This document shows positions 49,674-57,049 of a DNA stretch of 64,000 nucleotides, piece by piece. Below the pieces are notes generated by a model. It was not told the DNA's origin and ran no database searches. It worked only from the letters and a program-made list of their open reading frames with translations. Position 1 is the first letter of the stretch. Every line of letters starts with the position of its first letter. This stretch comes from CAZAKZ01 sp964485695. Lineage in GTDB: Bacteria > Planctomycetota > JAFGQW01. The position numbers and the translations under genes were made by a program. Location of the stretch: positions 1-64,000 of the forward strand of contig CAZAKZ010000001.1 in assembly GCA_964485695.1 (NCBI GenBank), given 5' to 3'.

Positions 49674-50684
49674 ATGATTCGCCACTTCCTGAAGCGGCTC
49701 ATCATCCTGACCGTGACCCTCCTGGGCATCACGGTGTTGACGTTCTTCTGCACCCGCGCCTTGCCTGGAGAGGTCGGAGAGGGACTGGAAGAGGCCGGCC
49801 GGTCGCCGGCGGGAAAGGAACATCTCGAGGCCCGGCGCCGTCTCTACGCGCTGGATCGCCCCGTTCACCTTCAGTACTGGAGCTGGTTGAAGCAGTCCGC
49901 CCGAATGGATTTCGGCCGGTCCTGGATCACCCACAGGCCCGTGGGCGAAATCCTGGAGGAAGCGATTCCACGCTCCCTCCAGGTGATGGTTCCTTCCATT
50001 CTGCTCTGGTACGGCCTCGGCATTCCCCTGGGAGTGTTCCTGGCCCTCCGTAGGCGGCGCCTCACGACCCGCGTGGCCACCTCCGGCCTCTTCGCCCTCT
50101 ACTGTCTCCCGGGATTCTTCGTGGGCACCCTTCTCATCGTCCTCCTGGCGAATCCGGAATGCCTGGCCTGGTTTCCCTCCTCGGGTCTCCAGGGCGACGT
50201 TGCAGCCGACCCGGGGGGGGCGGCGTGGTTGTTCACCACCGGGGAGGGGTGGGATTTCCTCCTGGACAGAGCATGGCATCTGGTGCTCCCCGTGGCATGC
50301 ATGACCTACGCCACGGCGATTTACCTGGCCGAGCAAACCCGCATGGGCCTGGTGGAGAGCCTCGGCAAGCCCTGGATCCGGACGGCCCGGGCCAAGGGGC
50401 TGAGTGAGATGCGTGTGGTGGTGAAGCATGCGCTGCGCCACGCCTTCATCCCCCTGGCCACCCTGGCGGCCCTGGCCCTGCCGGCCGCGTTCACCGGAAG
50501 CGTGTTCCTGGAAAAGATCTTTTCCATCGAGGGCGTGGGCTGGACCTTCGTCCAGGCGGTCGGGGAGCGGGATCACCCCGTGGTCATGGCCGTCGCTACT
50601 CTGGCTGCGGCCCTGACTCTTCTGGGCATCCTTCTCTCGGATGTGCTGGTGGCCGCCCTGGATCCGAGAATCGAGTTCAGATGA
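49674..50684 (+). CDS. Peptide ABC transporter permease, DppB type
   Basis: 336 residues, six membrane helices. N-terminal RHFLKRLIILTVTLLGITVLTFF is typical of DppB, and the EAA-like loop that contacts the ATPase is visible in WIRTARAKGLSEMRVVVKHALRHA (about 240-265, counted in parts). ATG 49674 lies 26 bases after the binding-protein stop. The stop overlaps the next gene (50681-50684). Confidence 0.92.
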   Translation: MIRHFLKRLIILTVTLLGITVLTFFCTRALPGEVGEGLEEAGRSPAGKEHLEARRRLYALDRPVHLQYWSWLKQSARMDFGRSWITHRPVGEILEEAIPRSLQVMVPSILLWYGLGIPLGVFLALRRRRLTTRVATSGLFALYCLPGFFVGTLLIVLLANPECLAWFPSSGLQGDVAADPGGAAWLFTTGEGWDFLLDRAWHLVLPVACMTYATAIYLAEQTRMGLVESLGKPWIRTARAKGLSEMRVVVKHALRHAFIPLATLAALALPAAFTGSVFLEKIFSIEGVGWTFVQAVGERDHPVVMAVATLAAALTLLGILLSDVLVAALDPRIEFR

Positions 50685-52090
50685 AAACCCCGGGCATGTC
50701 GAAGTGCAACCGCGTGTGGAGCCTCCTGGGGGCCGGGGGCGTCCTCTACCTGCTGGTCGCAGTGGCGGTTTTCGCTCCGGTGCTGGCCGGAGATCGGCCC
50801 CTCTACGTGAACGCCAGGCTTCCTGGACTCCTCGACCACCATCTGAGGAGCCTGGAGCGGGCCTATCCCTACGATGTGAAGAATCAGGTCCCGGGCGTGG
50901 AGGAAAACCTCAAGCGCACACTCCGGCGCCTGCAGGTGCATCTGGCGCCCGGAGAAGCGGTCAGGGTGGAGGCCTTTCTGGACGAATGGGCCGCCCTGGT
51001 CCGGACCTCCGCACCTCCGGAAAGTCGGCTGGCATTCCTGGCCCGCGTCCACGGAGAACTCAGAGACGCTGCACCCCGAAGAGTGATGCACCTCCCGGCT
51101 CTGGCCGACCTCAACTGGGTAGAGACCTTCCTCATGGCTCTGATTCTGGTGGCTCCCTTCACTTGTGTTGGGCGATGGTTCAGGGGAGGGGGCCTCGGAA
51201 TCCGGAGGACCGACCTGGTCGGGGTGGCCCTGGCCGGGGCCCTGACTGCACTCCCCAGTTTTCTGAATCCGGTTGAGGTCCTGGACTTCAAGGCAGATCG
51301 AGGCACCCTCCTCGAGGCGGATCCGGACGGCATCCTCGTCTTTCCTCCCATCCCTTTCCGTCCCGATCAGGCGGACAGCGATGCCCGGCTCCTGCCGCCC
51401 CTGCGGTGCGCGGCCACTGGAGAACGCCACTGGCTCGGAACCGATGACCTGGGTCGAGATATCTTGAGCCTCCTGATCTGGGGAACCCGCACTTCGCTCA
51501 TGGTGGGACTGGCCAGTGTCGCCCTGCTCATGGCCATCGGTACGGGCGTCGGCGCTCTGGCCGGGTATTTTCGTGGTGCCGTGGATGGGGTGATCTCCCG
51601 TGTCATCGAGGTGTTTCAGGCCTTTCCCTCGCTCATCCTCATCCTGGCGGCGGTGGCCTTTCTGGAGAGCAGCCTCCTTGTGATCATCCTGGTCATCGGC
51701 CTGACCCGATGGACCACGGCGGCCCGGCTCATGCGCGGGGAAGTACTGCGGGTGTCCCGGCTGGAGTTCGTGGCGGCGGCCAGGACCCTGGGACTCTCCA
51801 CGCCCCGCATCCTGCTGCGCCACATCCTGCCCAACGCCGTGGGACCGGTTCTGGTCCACGCCGTGTTTGCCGTGGCCGCGGCCGTGCTCCTGGAATCGAG
51901 CCTGGCCTTCCTGGGCCTCGGCGATCCGGGACAGGTGAGCTGGGGCCAGGTCATCGATCGGGGGCGGAGCTTCATCGAGGCGTGGTGGATCACCGTGTTC
52001 CCGGGTGGGATCCTGTTCACCACTCTTCTGGCGCTTCGCATGGTTGGAGAGGGGATCCGGTCCTCGGCCGGTCCCCGGTACGCATCATGA
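50681..52090 (+). CDS. Peptide ABC transporter permease, DppC type, with large N-terminal insertion
   Basis: 469 residues, where DppC proteins have about 300. After the first helix (about 13-33) an extra segment of roughly 130-170 residues occurs before the canonical HWLGTDDLGRDILS (about 250), with additional hydrophobic stretches near 150-165 and 180-195. The family core (about 250-465) is intact, including the coupling loop FVAAARTLGLSTPRILLRHILPN (counted in parts). The insertion is not seen in standard DppC and may bind substrate or partner on the outside. Overlaps both neighbours by four bases. Confidence 0.88.
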   Translation: MKTPGMSKCNRVWSLLGAGGVLYLLVAVAVFAPVLAGDRPLYVNARLPGLLDHHLRSLERAYPYDVKNQVPGVEENLKRTLRRLQVHLAPGEAVRVEAFLDEWAALVRTSAPPESRLAFLARVHGELRDAAPRRVMHLPALADLNWVETFLMALILVAPFTCVGRWFRGGGLGIRRTDLVGVALAGALTALPSFLNPVEVLDFKADRGTLLEADPDGILVFPPIPFRPDQADSDARLLPPLRCAATGERHWLGTDDLGRDILSLLIWGTRTSLMVGLASVALLMAIGTGVGALAGYFRGAVDGVISRVIEVFQAFPSLILILAAVAFLESSLLVIILVIGLTRWTTAARLMRGEVLRVSRLEFVAAARTLGLSTPRILLRHILPNAVGPVLVHAVFAVAAAVLLESSLAFLGLGDPGQVSWGQVIDRGRSFIEAWWITVFPGGILFTTLLALRMVGEGIRSSAGPRYAS

Positions 52091-53154
52091 AGGTGAAATC
52101 CAATTCTTCCCCGATCCTCCGGGTCGCCGGCCTCCGCGTGAGGTACCGCACCCTCGCCGGCCCGGTCGAGGTCGTGCGGGGTGTGGACTTTCATGTGGAG
52201 CCCGGGGAGGTGGTGGGCCTGGTGGGCGCTTCGGGAAGCGGGAAATCCACGATTCTCCAGGGTCTGATCCGACTTCTCCCCGAGGAGACCGCCGCTATCA
52301 CCGCCCGAACGCTCCGGTTCCGGGATACGGACCTCCTCACGGCTTCCAGCGCCCACCTGCGTCGGATCCGGGGCGCGGGCATTGCCATGATCTTCCAGGA
52401 ATCCAGGGAATCCCTCAACCCGGTCCGGACCGTGGGGCACCAGATCGCGGAAGCCATCCGGCTGCATCAGGGCCTGAATCGCAGGGCAGCCATGGCCAGC
52501 GTGGTGCAGGCCCTGGGTCGGGTGGGCTTCCCGGACCCGGAAGAAACCGTCCGGGCCTACCCCCATGCGTTGAGCGGGGGTATGTGTCAGCGGGTGATGA
52601 TCGCCATGGCCCTGGCGTGCAGGCCCGGCCTGCTCCTGGCCGACGAGCCCACCACGGCCCTGGACGTCACGACCCAGGCCGAGATTCTGAAGATCCTGAC
52701 CTCTCTGGCCCGAGATCCCGGAATGGGCGTCCTGCTGGTGACCCACGACCTCAGGGTCATCGCGGACGTGGCGGACCGGGTTCTGGTGCTCCACGCCGGC
52801 AAGGTGATGGAGGAGGGACCGGTGTCCGAGGTGTTTCAGAAGCCCCGGCATCCCTGTACCCGGAGTCTTCTGTCCGCCATGCCCAGGCTGGGCGCGGAGA
52901 AAGGCCCCCTCGCCGGGTCGGTAGGTCCTGAACGGAAGGAAGGAACACGGCTGGACCTGGACGAAAACGAGGGCTGTGGATATTTCCGGCGCTGTCCCAT
53001 GGCCCTCGGTCGATGCGCCTGCGAGGAACCAGACCTGGTGCCTCTGGGGGAGGAGGGACATCGCGTGGCCTGTCTTCGCAGGATCGGAGGAGCCGCCACC
53101 GTGTTCCTCGACAATCTCGCCTCCAGGGCGCGGAAGCAGAGGGCAGAGAAATGA
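52087..53154 (+). CDS. Peptide ABC transporter ATPase, OppD/DppD type
   Basis: 355 residues. Walker A GASGSGKST (about 48-56), Q-loop FQESRES, signature LSGGMCQR, Walker B LLLADEPTT, H-loop THDLR. The C-terminal oligopeptide-transporter domain has the Cys cluster CGYFRRCPMALGRC ... HRVACL, a probable metal or Fe-S site. ATG 52087 overlaps the upstream stop. Both ATPases of the operon are present, so the importer is complete. Confidence 0.95.
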   Translation: MKVKSNSSPILRVAGLRVRYRTLAGPVEVVRGVDFHVEPGEVVGLVGASGSGKSTILQGLIRLLPEETAAITARTLRFRDTDLLTASSAHLRRIRGAGIAMIFQESRESLNPVRTVGHQIAEAIRLHQGLNRRAAMASVVQALGRVGFPDPEETVRAYPHALSGGMCQRVMIAMALACRPGLLLADEPTTALDVTTQAEILKILTSLARDPGMGVLLVTHDLRVIADVADRVLVLHAGKVMEEGPVSEVFQKPRHPCTRSLLSAMPRLGAEKGPLAGSVGPERKEGTRLDLDENEGCGYFRRCPMALGRCACEEPDLVPLGEEGHRVACLRRIGGAATVFLDNLASRARKQRAEK

Positions 53155-54005
53155 GTAAAACGGTGCCCGTGGTGGAAGCCTCGGCCCTGGTCAAGGGATT
53201 CGGGAGCGCACCGAGGGGTACGACCGCGGTGAGCGGGGTGAGTCTGCAAATCCAGCCGGGAGAAACCCTCGGTCTGGTGGGGGAATCCGGTTCGGGCAAG
53301 TCCACCCTGGGCCGACTTCTGGTTCGCCTTCTGGATCCGGATGCGGGGCAGGTCCAGTGGGAAGGCGTGCCCGCGAGCCGCCTCCGGGCAGGGGCACTCC
53401 GGGCCGCCCGTCGAAGGATGCAGATGGTGTTCCAGGATCCGGCTGCTTCCCTGAATCCCCGCATGACCGTGGGTGGAGCCGTGATGGAAGGGATTCGATG
53501 CCTGGGCCGGACCGGGGCGAGGGAAGCCCGTCGAGGGGCATTGCGACTCCTCGAGAGGGTGGGCCTGGACCGGTCCTTTTTCACCCGGTTCCCGTGGGAA
53601 CTCTCGGGCGGTCAGGCACAGCGAACCGTCCTGGCCCGGGCTCTGTCCGTGGAGCCGAAGTTCCTGGTCCTGGATGAACCTTTCAGTGCTCTGGACTCCC
53701 TCACCAGCGCAGAAGTCCTGAACCTCCTCTTACACCTCCAGGAGGCGTATGGAGTCGCCTGCCTGTTCATCACCCACGACCTGGGAATCCTGGGCCATCT
53801 CGCCGACCGCATCGCAGTCATGCAGTCCGGAGAAGTGGTGGAGACCGCCCCGGCCTCCGAGCTCTTCCAGGCCCCTCGACACGCCTGCACCCGCCGGCTC
53901 CTGGCCTCCGTGCCCGGCCAGGGGGCCTTCGCTCATCTCGATCCGGGACGGCCGGGGTACCAGGAACCTTCCGGATCGTCGCACCCGCCTGAAGCGACGA
54001 TATAG
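53151..54005 (+). CDS. Peptide ABC transporter ATPase, OppF/DppF type
   Basis: 284 residues, about 30 shorter than typical OppF at the C-terminus. Walker A GESGSGKST, Q-loop FQDPAASLNPRM, signature LSGGQAQR, Walker B FLVLDEPFSALD, H-loop THDLG. The C-terminal Cys cluster seen in the partner ATPase is missing here. Start overlaps the upstream stop (ATGA at 53151-53154). Confidence 0.93.
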   Translation: MSKTVPVVEASALVKGFGSAPRGTTAVSGVSLQIQPGETLGLVGESGSGKSTLGRLLVRLLDPDAGQVQWEGVPASRLRAGALRAARRRMQMVFQDPAASLNPRMTVGGAVMEGIRCLGRTGAREARRGALRLLERVGLDRSFFTRFPWELSGGQAQRTVLARALSVEPKFLVLDEPFSALDSLTSAEVLNLLLHLQEAYGVACLFITHDLGILGHLADRIAVMQSGEVVETAPASELFQAPRHACTRRLLASVPGQGAFAHLDPGRPGYQEPSGSSHPPEATI

Positions 54006-54075
54006 TCTGTTTCAAATCAAGAGCTTATGGATTTTTGGCTGGCACTGACCTGTTTCGTGGATTTCGTATTTCCAC

Positions 54076-54081
54076 TATAAT
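54076..54081 (+). promoter_or_regulatory. -10 element upstream of the 54177 gene
   Basis: A perfect TATAAT lies about 95 bases before the coding start. The -35 window (54053-54058) reads TTTCGT, a poor match, so an activator may be needed. Confidence 0.35.
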
Positions 54082-54176
54082 AGGGGCAGTGGTTTCTGAA
54101 CCTGGCCGTGGACCTGGGCGGATCCTGAATACCTCGCCACGCGTCGGTTCCCTGACGGAAAGTCCGAGCTGAATCC

Positions 54177-56219
54177 ATGATCCAGGTTGAACATTCACGC
54201 CCCACGTTGCGGCTCCTGTGGGTTCCGATCCTTCTGGCTCTGGTCGGGCAAAAGGGATTTGCCGGAACGGGTCTCGAGTCCATTGCCGATCGAGTCTTCC
54301 CCCGGGACTGCCTGGTCTCCATCGAGATCACCGGACCCCGGGCCGTGCTCCAGGCGTTTGCCCGGGCAGGCGGATTGTTTCCCAGGCGGCCGGACCATCC
54401 GCGGACGGTCCCTTCCGTGGTCGGGGATCGGGTCGTGTGGGTGCCGGCTTCTCCCGCAGCATCGGCCCTGATCTATTCCCTGGACCTTCCGTATTGCGCC
54501 GGGGGGCGCTTGGCACTCGGGAAGCTCCTGCAGAGCACCGAGGGCTGGGCCGCTTTCAGCCTGATGCCCCGCGGACGTCTGGGGGCAGTGGGGGTCCTGG
54601 CCCTTGCCCTGGACAGGGCGGCCGTTCCCCCGAGGATACCGGAGGGATACTGGCACGCGTACGTGGACGGTGTACTGATCCTCTCCACCTGCCCGGATGC
54701 AGTGCGTGCGGTGGAGAAGAGGATCCAGGGCCTGGATGGAGACCGGAGAATCCCTGCAGCCGGGCCTGGATGCCGGATCCGGGTGCGTCTCCAGGAACTC
54801 CTCCGCAGGCGGCCTCGGGCGGGGAAGCCCGTGCTGGACATCTTGAAGCACCATGTTCCCTGGCTTCCCGACACCGTGGAGGTGACCTGGCAGAGAGGGA
54901 AGGAGGAGATCCGATTCCCGGCCGGGGGCCTTGCTTCCATCCTGGAGCCAGGAGGTCCTCGAAGTCTCCCGAAAATTCCCGGTACCCTCTTTCAGATCGA
55001 AGGCAGGATCGCCATGCCCGAGGGATTCGAGGGGCTGCGGCGGCCTATGGCAAGGAATCCCTTGGGCCTCCGTGCTCTCCTGGCCCGGTCCTGGCCCGGG
55101 GATCCTCCGGACCTCCTGACCCTGGCCCGGCACTGTACGGGACGATTCACACTCATCGGCCACAGGCAGAGCAATGCCATCGTGCCGGTGGTGGGCCTGG
55201 AAGTGAGGAATCCAGACCGGACCTTGACCTTCATCGATACCCGCCTGGTGGCCACGGGGGCTTGTGACCGGGTGGACCGGGCTCCGGTACCGTACACCTT
55301 CTCACGCCACGTACCGGCCTCGCTCCGGTTCAGCATGATGTTTCCGCAGTTCAGGAACATCATCAATGCCTTCCGGGCCTATCAGACGGCCCTCGCGTTC
55401 GGGTGGGTCTGGCTGGGGCCGAAGGACGAGATGGAGAGCATCCTGAGGTCACTGGAGCGGGAAGAAGACTACGCGCCCGGTCCTGGAACGGTCACGCCTT
55501 TCCCGCCCGGTCCCGGGAATCCCGGTTCCCCGGTCCTGGGGAGTATGGACCTGGACGTCACGGCCCTGTGGAATGAGTTCCTGTCGCAGGAGTGGGAGGA
55601 TGCCGCGAGCCTCCACCTGCCCACCATCGAGGAGAACCTCCAACAAGACACCAAGGTCCTGGCCCTGGCGTGCGGCCGGCTCTCCTTCTCGGTTTCTCTG
55701 GACGGCAAGGCACTGGTCTTGAAGCGCAGGGTGCCCCTGTCCCGTTCTCTGTTGACCCTCCTGGCTGCGAGGGGATACGCATTCCACGAGACCGTCAGCG
55801 CCATGGAGCAATACGTCCGCCTCGAGGCCCGCAAGGAACTTCGGACCCTGCTCAAGGCCCAGCAGGTCTACCGGAAGCGCAATGGCCGGCACGCGGAGTC
55901 CACGGCGCGCCTCGTGGAGGCCGGACTCTGGGCGCCGGGGACGCCGGGAACCGGCAAGATCTGGGAGGCCTATGTCCTGGGCGTGGTGAAGCGGGTAGCC
56001 CAAGGAAACCGGACCCGGCCTTTGAGCCGGTCCGGACGGTTTACCCTCTACGCGATTCCCCGGTGCAGCGGTCCTGCGGGGTGGCGGCCTGCCTATCTGA
56101 TGCGAGAAGACGGTCGGATCTTCATGGGAGAGGCGCCGTCCAGGAGCCTGGACGTCCTTCCGGAAGACTTCGGTGCTGCGGGCTGGCGCCCCGTCCCTGT
56201 CGCCGCACAGGAGCGGTGA
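54177..56219 (+). CDS. Large exported protein of unknown function with pilin-like C-terminal module
   Basis: 680 residues with an N-terminal signal peptide (about 10-30) and no internal membrane helices. Most of the chain (about 35-530) is mixed alpha/beta and unassigned. The last 130 residues (about 555-680) begin with a helical stretch LEARKELRTLLKAQQVYRKRNG (counted in parts) and a beta pattern ending FMGEAPS; this resembles the globular part of type II pseudopilins or of DUF1559-like proteins, without the hydrophobic N-terminal helix. ATG 54177 is the first start after the -10 element. Stands alone; could be a secreted structural protein. Confidence 0.68.
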   Translation: MIQVEHSRPTLRLLWVPILLALVGQKGFAGTGLESIADRVFPRDCLVSIEITGPRAVLQAFARAGGLFPRRPDHPRTVPSVVGDRVVWVPASPAASALIYSLDLPYCAGGRLALGKLLQSTEGWAAFSLMPRGRLGAVGVLALALDRAAVPPRIPEGYWHAYVDGVLILSTCPDAVRAVEKRIQGLDGDRRIPAAGPGCRIRVRLQELLRRRPRAGKPVLDILKHHVPWLPDTVEVTWQRGKEEIRFPAGGLASILEPGGPRSLPKIPGTLFQIEGRIAMPEGFEGLRRPMARNPLGLRALLARSWPGDPPDLLTLARHCTGRFTLIGHRQSNAIVPVVGLEVRNPDRTLTFIDTRLVATGACDRVDRAPVPYTFSRHVPASLRFSMMFPQFRNIINAFRAYQTALAFGWVWLGPKDEMESILRSLEREEDYAPGPGTVTPFPPGPGNPGSPVLGSMDLDVTALWNEFLSQEWEDAASLHLPTIEENLQQDTKVLALACGRLSFSVSLDGKALVLKRRVPLSRSLLTLLAARGYAFHETVSAMEQYVRLEARKELRTLLKAQQVYRKRNGRHAESTARLVEAGLWAPGTPGTGKIWEAYVLGVVKRVAQGNRTRPLSRSGRFTLYAIPRCSGPAGWRPAYLMREDGRIFMGEAPSRSLDVLPEDFGAAGWRPVPVAAQER

Positions 56220-56234
56220 AGAGCTCCTGCGCTC

Positions 56235-56966
56235 TCACAAGGCCACGCCCAGGTCTTCCTTCAAGATTTTCTTCAGCTCCAAGAACGATCGGATCTCGTA
56301 GTCCGGCGCTGTTTGGCCCTCGGTGTCTGCGTACTTGCCCGACTGGCGGTGGCGGATCGTGATCATGCCGATTTCATTGGGCGGATCGATGTCCATTTCT
56401 GGATTGTCTCCGACGTAGACCGCCTCTTGTGGGGGAACCCCGACCGATTCCAGGGCCCGCTGGTAGATCTTGATGTTGGGCTTGGAAATGCCAATCTGGT
56501 CCGAGATGAACACCGCATCGGGGGTCAGGTAGGGGTAGAGTTTCAGGCGGACGATCTTCTCGGCCTGCTTGATCGTGGTACCGTGGGTGATGACACCCCG
56601 GATCAGGTCCGTGCGGGCCAGGTCCTGCATGACCTCGAGAACCCCGTCAAAGGGTCGTAGTTCCCGGAACTTGGTCTCGTGATAGGCCACCATGCCGGCC
56701 GCAACGATGAGGGCTGGATTCACGCCCGCCACGGCCTCGGGAGGGATCCTGAGAAGCAGCTTGTCGAAGTGATTCTCGTAATTGGGGCTGAACTCGTGGA
56801 TGACCTCCTGGAGCTCCTGGTAGAGGATCTCCGGATCCGTCTTCACGCCCACCTCGATCATGGCCTCCACTGCGCTGCGTCTGGCCTTCTCTGCAAAGAC
56901 GGAGGTCGAGTAGAGGGTGTCGTCAATATCGAAGAAGATCGCTTTCACCATCGCCATGGTGCCCAT
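56235..56966 (-). CDS. HAD-superfamily phosphatase
   Basis: 243 residues (starts at 56966, 56957 or 56951 are all possible). Motif I FFDIDDT (about 11-17), motif II THGT, motif III Lys in ISKPN, motif IV GDNPEMD. A helical cap (about 20-100) marks the C1-capped subclass. It dephosphorylates a small phosphorylated metabolite; the substrate is unknown. It lies between an unrelated exported protein and the secretin terminator, with no clear operon partner. Confidence 0.9.
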   Translation of the reverse strand: MGTMAMVKAIFFDIDDTLYSTSVFAEKARRSAVEAMIEVGVKTDPEILYQELQEVIHEFSPNYENHFDKLLLRIPPEAVAGVNPALIVAAGMVAYHETKFRELRPFDGVLEVMQDLARTDLIRGVITHGTTIKQAEKIVRLKLYPYLTPDAVFISDQIGISKPNIKIYQRALESVGVPPQEAVYVGDNPEMDIDPPNEIGMITIRHRQSGKYADTEGQTAPDYEIRSFLELKKILKEDLGVAL

Positions 56967-56999
56967 TTTACCCGTTGTGGACAGCCTTCCACCAAATAA

Positions 57000-57029
57000 A
57001 AAGCCCCGTCTGTTTCCAGACGGGGCTTT
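57000..57029 (-). terminator. Rho-independent terminator of the secretin gene
   Basis: Perfect 13-base stem (AAAGCCCCGTCTG / CAGACGGGGCTTT) with loop TTTC, about 20 bases beyond the secretin stop. Minus-strand reading ends in CTTTTTATTT, a good U-tract. Confidence 0.9.
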
Positions 57030-57049
57030 GATGAACTGGAAAGGATCGA

